Source: Calamus simplicifolius
Lineage: Eukaryota; Streptophyta; Magnoliopsida; Arecales; Arecaceae
Assembly (NCBI GenBank): GCA_900491605.1
Contig: UESW01004566.1
Location: 1,025,381-1,089,380, forward strand
Length of the DNA: 64,000 nt
Direction of reading: 5' to 3'
Shown here: in pieces, positions 11,130-22,253 of the stretch
Layout of the letters: each line of letters begins with the position of its first letter
How positions within the stretch are numbered: the first letter of the stretch is position 1
Position numbers and translations under genes: made by a program
The notes under the pieces: generated by a model
The model's input: the letters and a program-made list of their open reading frames with translations, nothing else
Told to the model about the DNA's origin: nothing
Databases searched by the model: none

Positions 11130-12200
11130 TTCTTTTTAATATTTTTATAAAATTAATTTTTTAAAAATTATTGCGATGCAAAGCAGCTAAATAAAAAATT
11201 ATTTATTAATTTATTTTTATTGCATCGCTATTGCGTCGCTATTTAACATAATTAATTTTTTTAAAACATCGACGCAAAGGCTTGCGTCATTTTTTAATTG
11301 ATAATTATATTATATAAAAAAATTTTATTAAAATAATTGCGACGCACAAGGCGTCGTAATTTTAAAATATAATTTTTCTAATTTTAGGTTTATTGCGTCG
11401 CTAATGCGTCGCTATTTAACATAATTAATTTTTAAAAAATATTACGACGCACTGAATTGTCGCAATATTTTTTTCTCATAATTATATTTTATAAAAATTT
11501 ATTTTATTTAAAATAATTACGACGCAATAATTGCGTCGCTAAATTAAAAATAATTTTCTAATTTTTGGTTTATTGCGTCGCTAATGCGTCGCTATTTAAT
11601 ATAATAAATTTTTAAAAACATTGCGACGCACTGAGTTGCATCGTAATTATTTTTCTCATATTTATACTTTATTAAAATAAATTTTATTTAAAATAATTAC
11701 GATGCAGTTAATGCGTCGCTAAATTAAAAATAAACTTTCTAATTTTTTGGTTTATTGCGTCGCTAATGAGTCGCTATTTCACATAATTAATTTTTTTAAA
11801 AACATTGCGACGCACTGAGTTGTGTCGCAATATTTTTTTTCATATTTATATTTTATGAAAATTAATTTATTTAAATTATTTGCGACACAATTGTTGCGTC
11901 GCTAAATTAAAAATAATTTTTTAATTTTTAGTTTATTACGTCGCTATTTAACTTATTTAATTTTTTTAAAAACATTGCGACGCATGAGTTGCGTCGCAAT
12001 ATTTTTTTCCATATTTATATTTTATAAAAAATTAATTTAAAAATATTGCGATGCATTATTTGCGTCGTTAAATAAAAAAATTAATTTTTTTTATTTTTTG
12101 ATTTATTGAGTCGCTAATGTGTCCCTAATTACGTCGCAATGTTTGTTGTAATGAAGGCATCGTAAAGTGATAATTTAGCGATGCAATGATGCATCGCTAA
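11130..12200. repeat. About 180-bp AT-rich array with TGCGTCGC/GCGACGCA motifs
   Basis: TATTGCGTCGCTAATG starts recur near 11,391, 11,571 and 11,752, with a degenerate one near 11,935, a period of about 180 bp. Each unit has TGCGTCGC and GCGACGCA in opposite orientations, separated by A/T runs. Short motifs repeated in both orientations near the ends are the usual form of CACTA subterminal repeats, where the TNPA-type protein binds (family knowledge). Confidence 0.8.
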
Positions 12201-12232
12201 ATGTAAGTTGCTTTTAATATTTTTTTGAAGTG

Positions 12233-12885
12233 ATAGTTTTACTCTAGTTTCGAAATTCTCGTCAGCTAATGGCTATCATGTCCACTGAAATGTGCAGTAG
12301 TAATTGATCCTTCAAATGCTGCTACTGAATTTAGGTTTCGGTAAAAATGCATTAGATTTAAAAGATGCTGCACTCTAGACCATCATGCGTGAAGCGACGC
12401 GTGAGGTGAAGGCTGCCTATATTTGCTGTGAACCACCAACGGTTTGCTGGTTACATTCTACATAGATTTCTGGTTCGTAATCCAAAAAAGTATTTTTAAA
12501 AATATAAATTATATTTAAAAATATAAATTATTTTCTATTGATTTTTAACATTTGAGTATACTAAAAATATATTTTTTTAAAAATGATTCAGCCAAACCTA
12601 TTTTAGGGCCCATTTGGTGGCTGATTTAAATTTTTTTTTTTAAAGAATAAAAAATTAATCTATAACATGAAAAATATATTGATCAAATCGTTTTCGAAAA
12701 CACATTTTAGAAACGATTTTTAAAAATCTGAATAAATTTGAAAAACATCGATGTTTTTTTTGAATTCAACTTAGATATTTTTAAAATTTCATTCTTCCTT
12801 TCTCAAAATGCCTAAACTCGTGGTGATACGGCTGACCATCTCCTCTGGGTGGTGTTATAACCTCTTGTGCGATTTTCAGAAATAA
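12233..12885. other. No gene seen; AT-rich intergenic sequence
   Basis: No coding match. TAGGGCCCATTTGGTGGCTG near 12,603 resembles the terminal sequence of some plant MITEs, but no partner end or target duplication was found. The stretch ends at the Gypsy-1 LTR start. Confidence 0.4.
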
Positions 12886-12912
12886 TGATGTGACAGCTAA
12901 TTCCAGAGATGG

Positions 12913-13590
12913 AATCTTGGCTCCAGCGACGGCCTTCGGTCTTGGCTCCGGCCTCCAGCGACGGCTCCAGCCTTGGCTCCTGCCTTTGGCTCCAGCCTCC
13001 GGCCTTTTCGACCTCCAACGATAGCTCCGGCCTTTGGCTCCGGCCTCCAGCGACGGCTCCGGTTTGGCTCCGGCCTCCAGCGACGGCTCCGGCCTTTGGC
13101 TCGGCCTTTGGCTCCGGCCTCAGCGATGGCTCCGGCCTTTGGCTCCGGCCTCCAGCGATGGCTCCGGCCTTTGGCTCCGGCCTCCAGCAACGGCTCCGGT
13201 TTGGCTCTGGCCTCCAGCGACGGCTCCGGCCTCCAGCGACGGCTTCGGCCTTTGGCTCCGGCCTCCAACGACGGCTCCGGCCTTTGGCTCCAGCCTCCGG
13301 CCTTGGCTCCGGCTTCCAGCGACGGCTCCGGCCTTTGGCTTCAGCCTCCAGCGACGGCCTCCGATCTTTGGCTCTGGCCTTTGGCTCCGGCCTCCAGGAC
13401 GGCTCCGGTCTTTGGCTTCGGCCTTTGGCTCCAACCTCCAGCGATGGCTCCGGCCTTTGGCTCCAGCCTCCGTCTTTGGCTCCGGCCTTTGGCTCGGCCT
13501 CCACGATGCTCCAGCCTTTGGCTCCGGCCTCCAACGATGGCTCCGGCCTTTGGCTCGACCTCCAGGCTCCGGTCTTTGGCTCCGGCTCTA
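12913..13590. repeat. U3 minisatellite of Gypsy-1 LTR, about 32-bp unit
   Basis: Alternating blocks GGCTCCGGCCTTT and GGCTCCGGCCTCCAGCGAC or close variants make a compound unit of about 32 bp, repeated about twenty times with deletions. It has almost no stop codons, so long ORFs appear in five or more frames on both strands. None has the look of a real protein. It ends about 230 bp before the LTR TATA box. Confidence 0.88.
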
Positions 13591-13821
13591 ACTTGGTACC
13601 TTTCCTGCATACATTATGACCTACTTCAGGTAACAGATCCCGAGATTCGAGATACCTCGCTCATCGAAATCACGGGCAAGTGCTAGCACGCCCAGCAGTT
13701 ACCGCCACAAGCGGCCCCCATCCAGCAACGGCTTACCCACTTGCCGTTCGAATGAGCTTATCCTAACAAGGAAGATTCGACGGTTCAAAAAGAGCAAAAA
13801 TAAAGGAACCTCCCAAACATG

Positions 13822-13830
13822 TATAAAAGG
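13822..13830 (+). promoter_or_regulatory. TATA box of Gypsy-1 LTR
   Basis: TATAAAAGG, downstream of the minisatellite and 230 bp before the LTR end. A (TC)n run follows at about 13,858-13,874. Confidence 0.65.
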
Positions 13831-14060
13831 ACCCCGAGCTCAACAAAAAAAGGGGATCTCTCTCTCTCTCTCTAAAAATAGACACTACACTCCTGTTCGA
13901 CAAGTTCACTAACTTGAGCATCGGAGGGTCCTCGCCGGGAATACCGGCCCGAGGACTTCTTGCAGGTTTCCAGAGGAGGAAGACGACCTCTCCACCCCAT
14001 TTGGAGGCCCACAATAGATCTCAGCATGCCCACGCTCATCACGGTGACTTGTCCGCATCA

Positions 14061-14082
14061 GATTGGCGCGCCAGGAAGGGGG
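14061..14082 (+). other. Primer-binding-site region of Gypsy-1
   Basis: GATTGGCGCGCCAGGAAGGG directly follows the LTR end. TTGGCGC-type sequences at this place are usual for Tat elements and pair with a tRNA other than initiator Met. I have not tested which tRNA fits. Confidence 0.7.
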
Positions 14083-14140
14083 CCGCACGCGGGGAAGGCG
14101 AAAGTTCTCCCTGTGACCCCACGATTCTGCAAGGAAGACG

Positions 14141-15715
14141 ATGGTGACAACACGAGCACAAAAGGCTTCCACCAGCCAGGCCGCGGAGCGCATTCCGGGC
14201 TGAGCAATCGGAGGCCAACCTCCGTGTTCCGCCCTCTGCAGATGAGCCAGCCTGACCGGCTTGAGGTTCTGGCTCACCAGGTCCAGGACCTGATGACAAT
14301 GGTACGGGACTGCAGGAACACTGCTTTGCGCTGCACCTCAACCCCCTCCGCCTGGTGAAGGGGTGCGGGGGACAATTCAATCTCATCAAGGCGGGACCCC
14401 ACCCGAGGTCTCCCGTCACTCACTCCTGAACCTCGTCGCGAGAGGCCTCAAAGCGACAGCGGTCCCTCTCCCATCACTCTGGTCGTTCCCACCAACGGCC
14501 GATGAGAGAGAATCCAGACGGGTGCGCTCCTTACGCGGTCTTCTTCGGCTTCCTCTTCTGACTCATCTAAAGATGGCGCCCTCAGAAAGACTACCCGTCG
14601 GGCCGAGCAACGGCTCGATGAGTATCATCGACGGTTGGAGGAGCTTAGCCGCCGGATCTCTAACCCTCATGGGACGGACTACGAGCATCGCCCCCCACTT
14701 TCCCAGCGCATCATGGAGGAACCGGTCCCGCCCGCTTCCGTCTCCCCCAGCTGGACCCGTACAATGGCACGACGGACCCACTGGACCACCTGGAGAGCTA
14801 CAAGGTCCCATGCAGGTCCAAGGAGCGACGGACTCCCTTCTATGTGTCGCCTTTCTGGCCACCCTTCGCAAGGCGGCACGTGCATGGTATTCCGCCTGCC
14901 ACCGTGCAGCATCAATTCATTCGGTAGCTCAAGCGATCTTTCTGGCCCACTTTGATGCGTGCCGGAAGATCCCACGAGTGGCTGATAGCTTATTTGCTGT
15001 CCAGCAAAGAAGTGGCGAGACCCTGAAGGACTTTTGCTCGGTTCAAGGAGGTAGCATTGGAGGTATATAACCTAGATGATTCTGTAGCCACTTTGGCATT
15101 AAAGCGAGGACTTCGTCCTTCTAGGTTCGCCTATTCCTAGACAAGAAGCCTCCGAGTTCTTATGCCGAGCTTCTGAGCCGAGCGTAGAAATACATTCGTG
15201 CTGACAGGCGGATTCTTCCAAAAGGAAGCTGATAAGAATCCCAGCAGAAACCAGCACCTACTGAGCATGCGGAGCACGACCCCAGAAGCCTGAGCCTCCT
15301 CACCGCCCAGATCGCCGGCCACATACGCTTATTCCTAAGGAGCAATTCACTCCCCTCATGGCTGATATCTCACATCCTACTAGAAATCGAGGAGGAACCT
15401 TACTTCAAGCGTCCGATCCCTATGAAGTATGGGACCCCCGCAATAAGGAACTTTACTGCCGGTACCACGAGATTATGGTCATGACACCGAGGACTGCCGC
15501 CATCTGAAGAAGGCCATTGAAGAGCTTGTCCAGCATGGTCACTTGGGCAAGTTCGTTCGAAGGGGAAACCTTCCTACTCCATGTTCATCGGTGCCTCCGA
15601 CACTTCAGACCGGCGTGGACAATGCTCCTACGGAGAAGACCATAGCTATGATTTCCTGGGGGCAGGTGGTGGTTCAAAAAGACAGCGAGAGGGAATAGAC
15701 TCTGTAATTCCTTTC
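14141..15715 (+). pseudogene. Gypsy-1 gag, broken
   Basis: ATG at 14141 gives MVTTRAQKASTSQAAERIPG and then a stop. The capsid region is readable across frames: RLDEYHRRLEELSRRIS, LDPYNGTTDPLDHLESYK, LATLRKAARAWYSA, AIFLAHFDACRKIPRVADSL, RFKEVALEVYNLDDSVAT and ALKRGLRPSRF with SLDKKPPSSYAELLSRA. These are the Retrotrans_gag blocks of Tat elements. A degenerate YCRYH...DCRHLKKAIEELVQHGH knuckle lies near 15,460-15,540. At least four frame changes are needed to read it. Confidence 0.85.
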
Positions 15716-15769
15716 TTTGAAAGGATTTAGATGGGGTAGTTAATAAGCATGACGACAGCGTCGTTGTGT

Positions 15770-16140
15770 CCATGACCGTAGCCAAACATCCTGTAAAAAG
15801 AATTTTAGTTGATAGTGGGAGTTCGGTGGATGTTTTGAGCTACGAAGCTTTTGTTCGGATGAACCTGTTGAAGTCTTCCCTCCGACCCATCGCCACGCCT
15901 CTAATGGGCTTTACTGGGACTCTATGAGCGTTGAAGGGGAGATTGCCCTCCCTATCACGGCTGGAACCCCTCCGTGTCAAAGCACGGTGGTTATAAATTT
16001 TCTGGTGGTTCGGATCCCGCTGGCTTATAACGCTATCTTGGGGAGACGGGATTGAATTTGCTAGATTCGTGATCTCCACTAAGAGATTATTGGTAAGATT
16101 CCCCACCGACGAAGGAGTCAGAGAAATGAAAGGAGAGCAA
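15770..16140 (+). pseudogene. Gypsy-1 protease region, broken
   Basis: VAKHPVKRILVDSGSSVDVL with the DSG catalytic triad (about 15,779-15,838) is followed by LLKSSLRPIATPLMGFTG, then, after frameshifts, ISTKRLLVRFPTDEGVREM. This is the retropepsin of Ty3/Gypsy pol. The YNAILGR-like block near 16,030 is shifted by an indel. Confidence 0.8.
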
Positions 16141-16329
16141 AGCCCGCCACCGCTTTGCTATCACTTGTCTCCCAGTCCACTGGAGGCGGCGTCGGCAATA
16201 ACCTCTGAGCCGCTTGACCCCCGAGAGCTGGGAAGGAGGGGAGAACCAGCCGAGCACCTCCTGACCCTCCCTTGGGGGATGACCCGGCAAGGACCGTCCA
16301 GGTTGGGGCATTACTTCCGAGGAGGCACG

Positions 16330-19300
16330 CGATCGACTTCTCACTTTCCTGCGTGCCAACACCGACGTCTTTGCATGGTCATCCTCAGACACGGGCATCC
16401 CTGAGGAGGTGATCACCCATCGGCTCAACCTCAGGCCAGAGTGTCGGCCGGTCCGACAGAAGAAAAGGAGCTTCGCTCTGGACAGACAGAAAGCTATCGA
16501 TGAGGAAGTTCGCAAGTTGACGGCTGCAGGCCATATTCGGGAAGTTTATTACCCCGAATGGTTGGCCAACGTGGTGATGGTCCGTAAGAATAATGGAAGC
16601 TGAAGGATGTGCGTGGACTTCACCGATCTCAACAAAGCATGCCCCAAGGACAGCTTTCCCCTGCCCCGGATCGATCAACTGGTGGACGCTACATCCGGCC
16701 ATGAGGTCCTTAGCTTCATGGATGCTTTCTCTGGTACAACCAGATCAGATGAACCCGGTGGATGAGGAAGCTACCTCCTTCATAACTGAGAAGGGGTTGT
16801 ACTGCTATAAGGTGATGCCATTTGGGCTAAAAAACTGGAGCCACCTACCAAAGGTTAATGAATAAAGTCTTCAAAGACCAGATAGGATGCAACATGGAGG
16901 TGTATGTGATGACATGCTGACAAAAAGTGTCCACGCCACCGACCATATCGCCGACCTAACGGAGACTTTTGACAACCTTCGTCGATACCAGATGAGGCTG
17001 AACCCACAAGTGTGCATTTGGGGTGACAGCCGAAAGTTCTTGGGTTTCATGGTGACCCGGGGGATCGAGGCAAACCCGGACAAAGTTCAAGCCATCCTGG
17101 ACATGAGGTCTCCACCAACAAGAAGAAATACACGCCTGATGGGAAGGGTGGCCGCCTTGAGCCATTTCCTGTCCAAGTCCGCTGAGAGGTGCCTACCTTT
17201 CTTCAAGGCGCTCCGCAAGGCCAATGATTCGAATGGACGAAAGAATGTCAGAATGCGTTCGAGGGGCTAAAGGAATTCTTATCTACCCCGCCCTACTATC
17301 CAAGCCAACAGGTGGAGAAGAACTCCTTCTGTACCTCGCGGCTTCTCCCGAGGCCGTTAGTTCTGTGCTGGTCCGCATGGACACCAATGGCATGCAAAAG
17401 CCGGTGTATTACACAAGCAAAGTGCTCCACGATGCGGAGATCAGGTACTCGAAGATTGAGAAGACTATCTTCGTGTTAATCGTGTCTGCCCAGCGCCTGC
17501 GGCCATACTTCCAAGCCCACCCGATCGCGGTGATCACAGACCAACCTCTAAAGATAATTCTCGCTCACCCGGATACTTCGGGTCGATTGGCAAGGTGGGC
17601 GCTCAAGTTGGGGGAATTTGATCTATCTTTCCGCCCTCGGTCGGCCATGAAATCCCAAGTCCTGGCGGATTTTTTGGTCGAGTGCACCTGGGGAGAGGAG
17701 CAACCCGAAGAGCTCTCTGCAAACCCCTCGCCTCTCGGAACCAGAGATGATGAATGGGTCCTTCATGTAGACGGCGCGTCAAATTCTTAAGGGAGCGGAG
17801 CAGGCCTCATCCTGGCCAACTCGGATGGAGTTGTAACCAAGTGCGCACCGCTTCCTCTTTCCAGCCACCAATAATCAGCAGAATATGAAGCTCTGCTGTC
17901 TGGGATAAGATTAGCCCAAGAGCTCAGGGTAAAGCGCCTTAGGGCGTTCACTGACTCCCAACTGGTCACTGGCCAAATCGTAGGGGAGTATGAAGCAAGG
18001 GATCCCATCATGTCCCGCTATTTAAGTATGGTGCAGTTGCAAGCTTCTCTCTTAGATTATTTTAATGTTAGCTACATCCCTCGAGGGGAAAATGCTAGGG
18101 CCGATGCTTTGTCCCATCTTGCCACCTCAACTAATGGGATGCTGGAAGAGCTTATGTAGAGCACCTGGAAGCCCCGAGTATTGATGTAACAAGAGAAACT
18201 CTGCCAGTTGAGCAGGAACCTTCCTAGATGGATGCTTATGTCCGGTACCTTACCAATGGTACCCTCCCAGAAGACCCTGCCGAGGCCAGAAACTCAAAAG
18301 ATGGGCCCTGAAGTTTTTCATAATGGAGGGAAAACTCTATCGAAGATCGTTCTCATACCCGGTTCTCAGATGTGTTGGCCTCACAAAAGCAGATTATATC
18401 CTGCGAGAGATACATGAAGGTATATGTGGAAGCCATCTGGGGGCAGAGCTCTCGCATACAAAGCCCTACGGCAGGGATATTACTGGCTGACAATGAAGGA
18501 GGATGCGTCCGAACTTGTTAAGAGGTGTGACAGCTGCCAGCGCCATGCTAATATTCAACATCAACCGGCGTCCCAGCTAACCCCCCTGGCCGCACCCTGG
18601 CCCTTCGCTCAGTGGGGCATGGACATCCTGGGACCATTCCCTCCAGCCTCCGGACAACGCAAGTTCTTAGTGGTAGGAGTTGACCATTTCACCAAGTGGA
18701 TCGAGGCTGAGGCTCGCCAAGATCACCGATGGCAAAGTAAGATCTTTCTTCTGGAAGTATGTCGTGTGCCGGTTCGGGCTGCCACACACCCTCGTTACTG
18801 ATAACGGCCGATAGTTTGACAACACGGCCTTCCGGGAATTCTGCATCGGCCTGGGCATTCATCAACGATTTACCTCTGTGCGGCACCCCAGACTAACGCG
18901 CAGCCGAGGTGACCAACCGATTATCCTCCAAGGGCTCAGGGCCGGCTAGATGGCTGCAAAGGGCTTTGGGTGGAGGAACTCCCCAGTGTATTGTGGGCAT
19001 ACCACACGATGCCACGAGCCCCCATCGGGAAAACTCCTTTCAGCCTGGTCTTTGGGACCGAGGCAGTCATTCCGGTGGAGATACGAGTCCCCAGTCCCCG
19101 GACAGAGTTATACCACGAAGAGAGCAACCCAAATCAGCTACGGGCCGATCTAGATTTAGTGGAAGAATTGTGAGACCAGGCATAACTTCGCATGGTGGCT
19201 TTCCATCAGTGAGCGGCCAGATACTACAATGCTCGAGTACAGTCCAAGATGTTCCGCCCTGGAGATCTCGTTCTGCGACGAGCTGAAGTATCAAAGCCGA

Positions 19301-19449
19301 CGGAGGGAGGCAAGCTGGCACCGAAATGGGAAGGACCATACCGTGTCAAGGAGGTACCTCATCACAAGGCATTCAAAGTTGAAGAGCTAGACGGGAAACT
19401 GCTCCATCGCACTTTGAACGCCGATAATTTATGCCGGTATTATCAGTAA
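16330..19449 (+). pseudogene. Gypsy-1 pol: RT, RNase H, archaeal-type RNase H, integrase, broken
   Basis: RT: HRLNLRPECRPVRQKKR, then RMCVDFTDLNKACPKDSFPL after an in-frame TGA, then YCYKVMPFGLKN. The catalytic box reads EVYV then shifts, because one base is missing in the first Asp codon near 16,908. RNase H: LLLYLAASPEAVSSVLV and VYYTSKVLHDAEIRYSKIEK. Second RNase H: WVLHVDGASNS, a TAA, GSGAGLILANSDG, EYEALLSGIRLAQEL. Integrase: YYWLTMKEDASELVKRCDSC, WGMDILGPFPPA, VDHFTKWIEAEA, LVTDNG and VLWAYHTMPRAPIGKTPF. The end is PKWEGPYRVKEV to LNADNLCRYYQ with TAA at 19447-19449. About 10 frameshifts or stops. Confidence 0.92.
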
Positions 19450-19530
19450 TGTGCTAACTTCATTAATTTGAACATGCATGATAGATTGCTGTTCAAAATA
19501 TTTTCATTGCTTTTCGAGTGGTCACGCTTT

Positions 19531-19886
19531 GCACCAAAGCCCGGCTCCGCAACGGCACCAAAGACTGGCTCCGCGTCGGCAATTAAGCCCAGCTCCGCGT
19601 CGGCACCAAAGCCCGGCTCCGCGTTGGCACCAAAAATAGGCTCCGCGTCGGCACCAAAGCCCGGCTCCGCATCAGCACCAAAGCTCGGCTCCGCATTGGC
19701 ACCAAAGACCGGCTCCGCGTCGGCAATTAAGCCCGGCTCCGCGTCGGCACCAAAGACCGGCACCAAAGATCGGCTCCGCATCGGCACCAAAGACTGGCTC
19801 AGCGTCGGCACCAAAGCCCGGCTCCGCGTCGGCAATTATGTCTGGCTCTGCGTCGGCACCAATACCGGCCCCGCATCGGCACTTAA
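19531..19886. repeat. 24-bp tandem array after Gypsy-1 pol, about 15 copies
   Basis: Unit GGCTCCGCGTCGGCACCAAAGCCC with small variants. As 24 is divisible by three, both strands stay open: a Pro-Gly-Ser-Ala-Ser-Ala-Pro-Lys repeat on plus and an Ala-Glu-Pro-rich repeat on minus. It lies between the pol stop and the antisense ORF. I treat both ORFs as by-products. Confidence 0.88.
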
Positions 19887-20214
19887 GGACAACGTGTCAG
19901 CACACACAGTCCCATTCTGCGTGGCATATCTAACGAGGCATTAGGCATTCCACGACTTCGCGCTGGCATGAGCGGGGTCTTATACTACCTATAGTTCAAC
20001 TTTGTCTCTGCAACCGAAATTGATCCCGCATCAGTTTCCTAACAGAGAAATCATGCTCTTCGGCCATTGGTTGTTGATTCGCGACAACTCACACTAGCAA
20101 AGCTAATTATGACCAAGACAAGTATTGAGAATCGAAATATTCATTGATGGCTAAAAGTTTACAATATTTCCGATCTGAGTCGGACTTGAAGCAATACAAT
20201 AAAAATAAAAAAAA

Positions 20215-21470
20215 CTAAGGGTCACTTGGGGCTGGGTCGTCATCTTTAGGGACTTCATCTGGCTCCAACCCTTCAATCCCCTCGAGGTCGTAGAGTTTCT
20301 GGATTTTTTCCTTACAGACCTGGAAGCCGGCCTCGTAAGCAAATGTCGTCGATTCGGCTAATTCCTTACTAAAGGCTTTAGACTTCCTGAAATCCTCTAC
20401 GGCCTCTGCAGCTCTTTTCTCCGCCTCGAAGGTTTTCTGCTCGGCCTCCGCGACCTTCTCTTCGGCATCCGTGACCTTTTTATCGGCCTTGGCGGCCTCC
20501 CTCTTGGCTTTGGTCACCGCCGCCTCCAAGTCGGCAATCTTGGCGTCGGACTAGCGGGCGACCTCTTTGGCCACATCTATTTCAATGGAGGCGGAATGTA
20601 ATCGGTTCTTCAAAATGCACATTTCTGATTCCGCCACCTCCAATCTCCTCGGTCATTCTTTGCTTCTCTTCGGCCGCCTGGGCGTTATCCAGCTCGTTGG
20701 CCGCCGACGCTAGGCAACTTCCAGCGCGTACTCTGCCTTCTCAGCTCTTAGCCGGATGACTTCGACTTCGCCTTTAAAGTGGCCCGGGTATCCTCCAGGG
20801 CCATCTCTGCCTTTTCTGCCCTAGCTTGGAGTGATAGCATCTCCTCCCGCGACTGGTCAAGGGCAGCATCACTCAGGGTCCAAAGGTCCCTCATGGCAAT
20901 CACAGAGTTCAGCGCCTGGACGGAGTGTCAATGTTAAAAAAAAAACAAAGGCGAAAAGGTTAATAGGAAAAAACTCACCCAAAGGTGTGCCACGGACGCC
21001 TCACGGAAGAAGGTGGCCCTCCCCTGATGCTGGAGAAACTCCTGCACCTCTACCACAGATGCTTCGTCCAATGCCGCTCGGCCCAGCGGCTGTGGTTCGC
21101 CAAAAGTGATTGGAAGGAAGGGTCGACGCCCTTCCTTTCCACTGACACGGGGGCCGCGGGGAGGACTCCGCCTCCGACTCTGCTACCTCCGCCCTTGGCT
21201 GGTGGAGGCGCTTTGGTTGTTGCCCCTTTGGGGGGCATGGTAACTGCTGGAGTCGGCTTTGTCGTTGCAAGGACCGGCTCCGTCTCCACGGCTTCGGGCG
21301 GGGGCGACGGTGCTTTTGCGACCCGCTCCAAAGAAAGATCAAGCAGAATGACAGGAGGGGGAGCTGGTACTGAAGGTGATTCTTTTCCTCCTGCTTGGCT
21401 CCGCCCAACTTCTTCGCTGGCCTCGGCCCTTACCGTGTCTTTCCTGGCGGGCTCGTCGGCTTGGGCTCTG
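20215..21470 (-). pseudogene. Gypsy-1 antisense ORF, coiled-coil C-terminal part
   Basis: The minus-strand 3' exon (20,529-20,215 is open) reads as a heptad-rich Ala/Glu/Lys coiled coil (EAAVTKAKREAAKADKKVTD onward), ending AYEAGFQVCKEKIQKLYDLE and an acidic tail. Upstream, 20,530-20,930 continues in broken frames, then a donor-like GGTGAGTT at 20,980-20,973, then a Pro/Thr/Ala-rich region (21,408-21,001). The N-terminal domain is missing because Copia-2 starts at 21471. The Gypsy-2 counterpart at 46.0-48.3 kb has the same C-terminal AY--GF--CK block. Tat elements commonly carry such an antisense gene; its function is not known to me. Confidence 0.75.
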
Positions 21471-21847
21471 TGTTGAGAAATTATTGAAACATAATTGCCC
21501 CAACGTTATTGATTTTGATGATTTCCAAAAGCCATGAGTACCTTAAAGAATACAATGTGTTTATTTATCAAAAACCTTGAGCTTATTCAAATTGAAAGGA
21601 ATGGACTATCAATGGTTATATTTAATGAGTTTTGAATCTATTAGAAAAAGGAGTTTCAAGTTCTATGCTTAAAAGATTTCAAAAAGGAATTTTTACACAT
21701 TATAATTCAATCGATGAATTCTTGAAACATGTCTTGAATCCATGCTTAATGTCATATTTAATGTATTCAAGTCAAATTTATATTTTAAATTTATTGGGAC
21801 AAGTTTTAAAGTCTATCAGAACATTTTTCTGATTTTTGTATCGTCCC

Positions 21848-22138
21848 GAGCCGACTCAAGGGTTTCCGAGTCGACTCCCCTGTTGCCTGAGTTTTCTTGA
21901 GTTTTCAAGAGTCGACCCCTGAACTCTTGCGAGCCGACTCCTGTCTGTGCGAGCCGACTCCGCTCAAACAACAGAAACCATCATTTTTTGAGCACTTCTC
22001 GAGTCGACTCCCCCCGAGTCGACTCCCGACTTTCGGAGCCGACACTTTAGTTTTCGCGAGTCGACCCTCAATGTTAAAATGTTTCTATTTTTGGTAATCG
22101 ACTTCGAGCCGACTCCCACAAAGCTCGAGTCGACTCCG
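21848..22138 (+). promoter_or_regulatory. Palindrome array in Copia-2 5' LTR
   Basis: Repeated GAGTCGACTC, GAGCCGACTC and GAGTCGACCC motifs between the U3 start and the AACGG/TATA block. A perfect GAGTCGACTC pair stands near 22,000-22,025. Confidence 0.75.
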
Positions 22139-22178
22139 CGAAATCTGGGCGCGATTTTTAACGATGACACATCAGCCC

Positions 22179-22253
22179 CAACGGTAAGATTTTTGAATAA
22201 CGGCTATTTTTCTTTGTCTCTAACGGATATATTTTTGCAGATTCTATAAATAG
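22179..22253 (+). promoter_or_regulatory. AACGG cluster and TATA box, Copia-2 5' LTR
   Basis: CCCCAACGGTAA, AATAACGGCTA and TCTAACGGATA precede TATAAATAG (22245-22253) with the same spacing as in Copia-1. The third motif differs from the MSA consensus at one position. The matching block in the 3' LTR is about 31,405-31,481. Confidence 0.65.

Larger units (their letters stand above)
10551..12232. mobile_element. CACTA element end fragment (right end)
   Basis: This segment is an inverted relative of 59,443-61,010. It consists of an 88-bp GC-rich array (10,551-11,110), then a 180-bp AT-rich array (about 11,130-12,200), then a degenerate terminus AATATTTTTTTGAAGTG ending at 12232. The reverse complement of the clean CACTA end at 59,443 is CAATATTTTCTTGTAGTG, so 12232 looks like the mutated outer tip. 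No transposase is seen here. It may be the other end of the element whose DUF4218 part lies at 1-315, with Copia-1 nested between and the intervening part deleted. Confidence 0.7.
12886..14060 (+). repeat. 5' LTR of Gypsy-1
   Basis: Begins TGATGTGACAG and ends GTCCGCATCA; the tips TGATG and CATCA are inverted repeats, the same tips as the Gypsy-2 LTR at 48852-51673. TATAAAAGG lies at 13822-13830. The downstream block CTTGAGCATCGGAGGGTCC and GGACTTCTTGCAGGT (about 13,913-13,966) is closely matched in the Gypsy-2 LTR (about 51,541-51,599), confirming the assignment. Length 1175 bp. No second LTR remains for comparison. Confidence 0.85.
12886..21470 (+). mobile_element. Gypsy-1, Tat-lineage LTR retrotransposon, 3'-truncated
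   Basis: 5' LTR (12886-14060), PBS-like GATTGGCGCGCCAGG at 14061, gag, protease, RT, RNase H, a second RNase H-like domain, integrase ending at 19449, a 24-bp array, and a coiled-coil ORF on the minus strand. The dual RNase H and the antisense ORF are characteristic of the Tat lineage of Ty3/Gypsy. Copia-2 begins at 21471 inside the antisense ORF. The rest of that ORF and the 3' LTR are not found after Copia-2, so the right end was lost. AATAA (12881-12885) would be the left target duplication. Confidence 0.9.

Noticed and set aside
12600..12650. MITE end (GGGCCCATTTGGTGG)
   Set aside because: No inverted partner or target duplication found, so not listed as an element.
12812..13686. Long ORFs up to about 240 codons on both strands
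   Set aside because: They lie in the 32-bp GC-rich minisatellite and are open in five or more frames because the unit has no stop codon. No domain or conserved start.
19443..19944. ORFs with 8-residue repeats on plus and minus strands
   Set aside because: A 24-bp tandem array keeps frames open. It lies between pol and the antisense ORF of a decayed element and has no start context or domain.
20215..21470. Idea that Gypsy-2 (45.8-51.7 kb) is the displaced right end of Gypsy-1
   Set aside because: Both contain the coiled-coil end of the antisense ORF with diverged sequence, and their LTR minisatellites differ, so they are two elements.
20831..21476. Plus-strand ORFs of 92 and 163 codons
   Set aside because: Shadows of the minus-strand antisense ORF of Gypsy-1.
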